This document shows positions 57,720 to 64,000 of a stretch of 64,000 nucleotides of DNA, one piece after another. Numbering within the stretch: the first letter of the stretch is position 1; each line of letters opens with the position of its first letter. The notes below the pieces were generated by a model, which ran no database searches, was not told the DNA's origin, and saw only the letters and a list, made by a program, of their open reading frames with translations. The stretch is from NCBI GenBank assembly GCA_024734495.1, contig JALMQS010000085.1, positions 12,562,048 through 12,626,047 on the forward strand, in the 5' to 3' direction. The stretch is from Forficula auricularia. Its lineage: Eukaryota; Arthropoda; Insecta; Dermaptera; Forficulidae. Both the position numbers and the translations under genes were made by a program.

Positions 57720-58870
57720 ATATTTACCAAGTGTCTTGAACTTGATAAATACACTAATTTTTAAAAAAATCGTTGTATCCGTTTTTGAGAAAATAAAAAA
57801 AAAAAACGAAAAATCTCTCATTTCAATGTCCACTTCCGGTATTCCGATTTCAATGACTGATTTATTGCGCCACGCAGAGGGGGACAGCCATTTACAGAAA
57901 GAAAATAGATTTGTTTACAAATTAGGTTGTAACACCTCATCAGCCGTCTAAAAATAATGCCAGATTTTATGCCTATTGGTAAAATGTCAATGTATATATG
58001 GGTGCCAGTAGAATACCAGAACCGAGGCCAGAGAGTTGGGAGCGCCAAAAGCGCCCCACAACTGTGCACTGCGATTAAGCAAGAATAATAAATTACAAAA
58101 ACAAAAAAAAAAAATAATTGAAAAAAATATAAATAATAGTTAACATTAATGTTAAAAAAACGTTAACTTGATGTACTCCTTCTAGCCTATATCAAGCTTG
58201 AGATTCGAATTTCGTATCTCTGAGACTTATGGTTCTGAAACGCAGGGGGGGGGGTAAATTCTTACGTACGTAAACATCAACTTCCGGTTTTTCTATTTTA
58301 GCCAAAATCTTGTTAAACTTCTTCTAGCCTCTAGAGAGCCTAAGTTTCAAATTTGAAGGCTCTGCGACTTTCCGAAGACAAGATATGAACGATTAAAATA
58401 TTTATTTTACTTCACTCCTAATTTACAACCCCTTCTTTTTTTTACAATCGGATTAAAAATTTGACACAACTATTAACTCATGACACTTGATAAATACACT
58501 ATTTTTAAAAAAAAATCGTTAGAGCCGTTTTTGAAAAATCCAAAAAAACGAAAAGTCTTTCATGCAAATGTCCACTTCCGGCTTTCCGATTTCAACTAAA
58601 AGCTTGCTGTACTCTTTCTAGCCTATATTGAGCTTAAGTTTCGAATTTCGTAGCTTTGAGACTTATTGTTGCGAACCGCAGGAGGGGTATATACGTACAT
58701 ACGCATTGACCAATGGATTTTTGGCCACTTTTTGGCCCCTGGGGACCCCAATTTCTGGTTTGATGTCCGGAATCCGGTTTTCAACTATTAAGGGCAACGA
58801 TTCCTTGCATCTAGAAGTTACAAAATGAAATTAACTTTTTTCATCTCTGAGATACAAGGTCTCAAAGAGT
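57720..58870. repeat. Imperfect direct repeats, about 0.75-0.8 kb and 0.4 kb apart
   Basis: ACTTGATAAATACACTA-, TGTCCACTTCCGG- and TTCTAGCCTATAT-type stretches occur twice each, in the order seen at 57740-57850 and 58490-58600, and at about 58170-58240 and 58605-58690. A related AAAAACGG..AAATTAGTATAC piece precedes the element at 57211. This looks like a decayed, duplicated dispersed repeat. No ORF is seen. Confidence 0.5.
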
Positions 58871-59495
58871 CAGGACCCAGACAGGGCACCGCAATACTTC
58901 CACATATATACACGTATATATTTTATATTGCTGAACTGCTATGACAACAACGAGTAATTTTCATTAATTTTACATACATTTTTTTTAATATTTATCTAAA
59001 TTTGAATTTCGGTTTTTTACTTTTAAATTAGTATTCATTTAAAATAAATATTTATTTTTACTTTTTTGAATAAAAAAATAAATAAATGAAAAAAATATAT
59101 TCATTTAATTAAAATATGAATTTCATTATTTATAAATGAAATAATAATTATGTATGATTCAATTATAATACTCATATAATCATAAAAAATATAAATTCAT
59201 GAAAAAATAAATCAATAAATTAAAGAAAAAACTTCTGATTTGATTTAAACAGAGAAACTTAACTTTCCAATCACATTTTCCTCGTGATACTTGACTTGAT
59301 CATACATCATTAACGGACAAATAACTGAGCTCTTCATAGTTTATGAATTTCTAGGCACTTGTCACACAGTATGTTAGATAAGTATTCTTTTGAATTGATT
59401 TCCAATTTCTCTGGATTAAGAAAATTCTAATTTTAGGACAGGGTAAAGCTGTCTGGTGGGAGGGCTCAATTTTGGATTCACTCGAAAAATGTTAT
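58871..59495. other. AT-rich noncoding DNA
   Basis: Nothing recognised. Confidence 0.4.
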
Positions 59496-59497
59496 GA

Positions 59498-59990
59498 TTA
59501 TTTTTTTAGAAATATGTGAAACGTGGAGAAAATTGATTTCAAAGAATTACTTTTGTATCCAGAAAGACGCACGAGGGAAATGAGAACCCAGTCTCGAGAA
59601 GTCATAGGAATAAGCAAATTTTTCAATACGTTTCTTCGGCTAGTATCCAATTTAATAGCAAAGTAGTGTTGAATGTTAGAAAATCGTGTATTTCGCACAA
59701 ATTAAATGTTTGGACATCTTATTGATTTTATCTCTTTGGAATGAACGCCATGGTAGTTTCTATAAAAAAGGGAAAGGGCGGAAACAGTTCTACGATGGAT
59801 CAGGGAGTCAAGACCGTCATTTAATGCTGGATCTCCTATCAGTCTTATAGCTCGCTTCTGAATCACTCCAAGGTAGCAAGGGAATGCTTGTAGGCTCCTC
59901 TCTACAGATGCGAATCATATACGAGAGGGGTGAATTTGAGATTGTATAGGATAGAGAAGATGAGCGGGCGTGAAAAAGCGACTGGCGAGG
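59498..59990 (-). pseudogene. LINE C-terminal fragment (antisense)
   Basis: The minus-strand frame at 59498-59698 reads NTRFSNIQHYFAIKLD and then LIPMTSRDW, matching the C-terminal part of the LINE at 43980-44250. Further noncoding similarity (CTACGATGGATCAGGGAGTC, GCTGGATCTCCTATCAGTCT) extends to about 59990. It is decayed and truncated. Confidence 0.65.
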
Positions 59991-60084
59991 AAAAGAAAGC
60001 CAAGCTTAGTTCAACCTCAAAATGAAAGAAATTGGAAAAAATAGAATTGCCATATGCAAATAAAGCAATAGAACAAACAAAGAA

Positions 60085-60370
60085 TTGCGAATTTACCAAA
60101 ATACGACTCAAAAAATCGATCCGAGGTACGCTTTAGGGGTACGTTTTAGCAGCCAAGTGGAGATAATGAAAAAATCGAAGACGGCTCTGATTGCCAAACC
60201 GAAAACCGAATATAAAAAATGTTTCGAGGATTGGATCAAGGGCTGGGATGACTGCGTTACAATTGATGAGGAGTACTTTGAAGGAGACAATATCGATTTT
60301 GATTAATAAATTTATATTTTTGATTTTCTGAATAAATTCCTGAAACTTTTTGATCAAGGTAGTATGTGGA
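60085..60370 (+). pseudogene. mariner transposase C-terminus and 3' end
   Basis: The last about 50 codons read VRFSSQVEIMKKS, then YKKCFEDWIKGWDD and EYFEGDNIDFD, the characteristic end of mariner-family transposases (FEDW..RW, then YFEGD). The catalytic DDD triad lies upstream and is lost. The following TTCCTGAAACTTTTTGATCA (about 60336-60355) resembles the 3' untranslated end and inverted repeat of mariner elements. The upstream part of the frame and its ATG at 60085 are not part of the family. Non-functional. Confidence 0.75.
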
Positions 60371-62900
60371 CAGCGTAGCAAGCCTTAAAAAAGTTATAAA
60401 TTTTTCCTCAAATTTTTTATTAATAGAGGTAACCTTTTTTCAAGGGATAAGCATAGAATTATGTATTGCGCTGCGATATTAAAAAGAAACAGAGAGTTCT
60501 AGCAATCTAAAATTTCCCCACAAAGTAACTGACAGGCAGGCTATATATTAGATATTTTAATAATACTTTTGCAATCTCTATTGAATTTCAATTTTACATT
60601 ATATTACCTTTCGATTGATAGTTTTTATTCTTCTATTTGATTGCCTTGTAGTCGGGTTAGGATTTATTGGAAATAAAACCTGTTGACGGATGATGAATGA
60701 GTGAATGAATGAATGGATTTGTTTTTGAAAAGCCTAGTATGATTGTTGATTGGTCTAGAAGGCTAGAAAATGCCCGTGAACTCACTCTCTTGTTATTATT
60801 ATTGGTGGCGTGGAATGGGACAAGTATACAATAGATACTTGTGATAAACCAATGAATAAATTCATCATATATATCTATTAACCAATTACGAAAAGGAAAT
60901 TAGTTTGGATTTTTATTTAGTTGAGTAATGGAATATGTATATGTAAGTATAACAGGTGTTTCCATGTTATCCCATCCGTCATAACAAAACATAATTTATT
61001 GCGTATTGTACGTGACGAGAACAATGTCCGATTTTTAAGATTATAAGAAGAATGACACATCGGAATAATAAGAAAAAAAATCCCAAAGGAAAATACACAA
61101 GCTCGGCCATACTTGATTTATTTAATTTCGGAGAAAACTTTTATATACTATATGTGACACCCTCAACGTTCAACTGCGAGTTTCAAATATAAGCTAGAAC
61201 TTGTTCAGGTTTATTATTGCCTTGGTAATATGAGAGAAATGAGACAATCACAGGCTGGAATTAAACAATTCAGTCATATATTTAAACAAATCTTTCTACT
61301 GTCTTAAAAAAGTTTTTTCATATTATTTTTTTCTATAGAAGTACATAGTATGTAATTGAAATTCGAAATAGACATACCATAGCGAAACTCATTTTTTCCT
61401 AATTAACCCACTGGGATTATATAAGAATCAAATTCTACATTTCCAAAATCTTAATAGATGTTTCTACAATTCTTTTAATAGCCGATGATCTTTAAAGTCA
61501 ATGATTTCGTAATTATATAAGTTGCATGTAGGTATATAAAGCACATTTCTGTGACTCTACTAAATATCTATGTTAAAATTCAAGATTGTTAAATTTAAGA
61601 CAAACAATTACCGATAAAGCAAAATGAAATTATTCATAAAAGACTGCTTAAGATTCTCATTCACTAGTAATAAACTTTAAAATTTTCGGATTAAATTGAA
61701 ATACTGTAATACTGTAGCCTGGAGAATGTTATTTGAGTTCTGTATAATTTTATGGGTTTTGTTCACTTGACGTCTTATTGTCATCTGAGTCTATCAACGA
61801 AGAAAGTTCATAATTTGTAGATTCTCGAAAATATCGTCCATCTTCCTTAGTTTTCTTTGCATCTTTCCCCAGAGGGTAGATAAAAAATATTTTTAAATCT
61901 GACTCCTGAGTGTGCTTCCAATTAGGCAGCAGCATTAGGAGATTATTTAGAATTTTAAGAATCTAATTATATCCTCTCCGTTATTATAAAGATCCAGACC
62001 ATGGATCGTCTTAATTCTCTATACTCCTTATTACATAGTGAACATAAAGATATTTCATTGAATTTGACGCTCTCAGCTATTCTTAGGCTGCGGTATACAA
62101 CTACTTCCTAGGGTGCAACATATTCTGATAGTGAGCTAAGAAAAAGAATTCTAGTTATACTATTGGAAACTTCTTCTTGATGGACCATAATATTTAAAAT
62201 TTCTTAAGAGGAATACTTCAACTATAAAAAATTTCATTCTAATTAAAGGAGGTAAATAACTTTGATTGATATAAATAAATCTTCTTGCTATTATTAAATA
62301 CAGGATCTATTTGAGAAGTCCAAGTCTTTTATCTTCATTCCCGTAATGTTACACACACGTCACTTCAGTTAGATTTATTCTATGCATTATGTGAATATTA
62401 TTAGTATGTTGCACTCATGATATATTACTGAGAAGATTTATAGTTCAGTGCATAATTTTTAAAATAAGTCAAACACAGTGAAAAAAGAAGATATACATAA
62501 TGTCCATGTATATTTAAATATTATTCTAGTTCTAGTGCATCTCTTTCTGGTATCATTTCTATTGCAAAACAACATTTATGTTTGATGTTCCGTTTTGTTT
62601 GTTGTTTTTCTTGCAATTTGAAATTCTACCCTTCTCGTTTAAATAAATAAATATTCTATTCTCAAAGGGTTTTATTTTCTTTTATATTAAACCACCCGCA
62701 TTTATATAATATATAGGTATTGTTTTTTCCATACTGTAATTTTTCAAAAACAGCAGGGGTTCCCGGCGTCTTTTTTCAATTAATATTTTACCATGGCGCC
62801 CAATCCTAAGTAAAATGTATGTCTAATCGTAAGTAAGAGATAAAAATAAATAATTAATTAATTTTTAGCTTCTCCCTTTGTTTTTTGTCTAGTTAGCCAA
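60371..62900. other. AT-rich noncoding DNA
   Basis: No gene is seen. A short (GAAT)n stretch lies at about 60697-60717. Part of 60640-60880 is more complex and could be conserved noncoding DNA. Confidence 0.35.
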
Positions 62901-62908
62901 TAAATAAA

Positions 62909-62980
62909 TAAGATTTGAATTTTTAGTTAAATCAAACATAATTAATTATGTGTGATTTAACTAAAAATTCAAATCTTAAT
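62909..62980. repeat. Perfect short palindrome
   Basis: AGATTTGAATTTTTAGTTAA and its reverse complement face each other around an AACATAATTAATTATGTG centre that is itself nearly palindromic. No coding or tRNA features. Confidence 0.8.
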
Positions 62981-63419
62981 AAAATTAATCACAAAAATAA
63001 AAGCTTAAACAGCTTCGTTACTGGAAATAAATAATTTCAAATAAAAATAAATATGTTTAGGAGTAATTAATTTTTTTAAGTGGTAATTAATATTTTGCTT
63101 TCTTTGGTGTTTGTGTTTTGGTTTGAGAAATGTCTGAAACTGAGAAATGTTCATTTGTACATCTACCAAATGTTAATTCGGATATCTAAATCCACGATAG
63201 TGGAAAAAAGAAAGGTCGTAGAAAGTTCATTCAGGTCCCATAATAATATCTAATGTCGATCCGTCTAGATTCCCATAATCCAGGTAAATCCAAAAACGTT
63301 ATCATTTTTTTTGTCAGTCCAGATTCCCCATTCATATCACTAGTCAAGAACGCAGAATCGTTCAGTTAGTTCTAGTGCCAAAAAAATTGTATTTTATTTG
63401 ATCAGATATACAGAGAGAG
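62981..63419. other. AT-rich noncoding DNA
   Basis: Nothing recognised. Confidence 0.4.
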
Positions 63420-63610
63420 AGAGATTTTCAATTTTTTGGATTTAAGGTACCTGAAAAATTGGAAAAAAATTGAATTTGAATTTTTTTACGAAAATAAAAA
63501 ATTAAATCATTTTGATTTGGAAATTTTATTATCAAATTAAACACGCCCAGCAGGCTTTAGTTTGCAAGCCTACCGAGGAAATTTTATTAGAAAAAATAAT
63601 TATTAATTTT
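63420..63610 (-). repeat. Antisense copy of the 25.5-kb repeat
   Basis: In reverse complement it shares AATTTCCAAATCAAAATGAT, GCCTGCTGGGCG-like and TAATAAAATTTCCTCGGTAG-like stretches with 25500-25750. Confidence 0.65.
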
Positions 63611-64000
63611 ATTAAAAACAAATTTCGTATGAATCGATTTTTTAAAATGAAAACCCCATAATTAATATCTGTTAATTCTTATTTATTTGATTTTTACCTA
63701 ATAAAAATAAATTCATTGTATATATTTATTTAATGAAAAAAATGTATTCAATAAATTTTTTCTTTCCTTAAAAGCAAATGAAAAGAATCTATGGAGAAAT
63801 TTCGAAAAAATAATTCCCTTATTTCATTGACAATTTAATTCATACACTAAAAGTCCCATAAGCAACGGTGTTTTTGTCACTATGACAGCGAAAAAACTTT
63901 ACCCTAACTTTTCCAGCGACAAAACTGAACCTAGCTTTATGATTCTAGTAGGCCTGCATCATCGGTGTCTAGCAACACTGACATGACAACCAACATTGTA
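63611..64000. other. AT-rich noncoding DNA
   Basis: Nothing recognised. Confidence 0.4.

Noticed and set aside
57925..57950. Minus-strand CTGATGAGGTG resembling a hammerhead core
   Set aside because: No GAAA partner or closing stem I is seen downstream.
1..64000. CRISPR array, operons or bacterial promoters
   Set aside because: No regularly spaced short repeats and no prokaryotic gene organisation; the DNA is clearly eukaryotic.

Overview
The window is 64 kb of AT-rich eukaryotic DNA, most likely from an insect or other arthropod. Support for this comes from the repeats rather than from host genes: a Penelope-like element (PLE) with a GIY-YIG domain, non-LTR retrotransposons with APE endonuclease and RT, an RTE-type 3' end with a (GAT)n tail, tRNA-derived SINEs, mariner, hAT and pogo-like remnants, and a small Ty3/gypsy-like LTR element. 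Only one stretch looks like host coding sequence: a GC-richer exon at 7627-8337 on the minus strand, with a good splice donor at its end. The rest is intergenic or intronic.

Layout. 1-5.9 kb: two foldback MITEs, a LINE scrap, a hAT-like element and a PLE with its 3' hammerhead ribozyme. 7.6-8.3 kb: the host exon. 9.5-21.3 kb: a candidate conserved noncoding block, dispersed inverted repeats, two SINEs, a 3 x 120-bp tandem array, pogo-like scraps, a hammerhead foldback and a LINE 3' end. 21-36 kb: mostly plain AT-rich DNA with a perfect 64-bp-arm palindrome, a solo PLE hammerhead element, a tandem array around an assembly gap, and a hAT MITE with target-site duplications (TSDs). 36.4-38.1 kb: a non-autonomous LTR retrotransposon with identical LTRs, one of them carrying a nested 96-bp MITE. 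38.4-41.3 kb: nested palindromes and another hammerhead element. 43.9-47.0 kb: a nearly complete but broken LINE. 49.3-57.7 kb: three more palindromic hammerhead elements with TSDs. 59.5-60.4 kb: LINE and mariner remnants.

The main result is a set of short (about 0.3-0.8 kb) palindromic elements. They carry minimal hammerhead ribozymes, often as divergent pairs, one per arm. Four of them are flanked by perfect direct repeats of 11-16 bp (41032-41325, 49326-49800, 55548-56359, 57211-57703). Hammerheads with a very short, self-complementary stem III are known from PLEs, and a PLE fragment with such a motif lies at 4252-5850. I infer that these are non-autonomous elements mobilised by PLE reverse transcriptase, in which foldback architecture and paired ribozymes are kept together.

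All calls were made by eye from the sequence. Family names rest on motif recognition, and no alignment or folding program was run.
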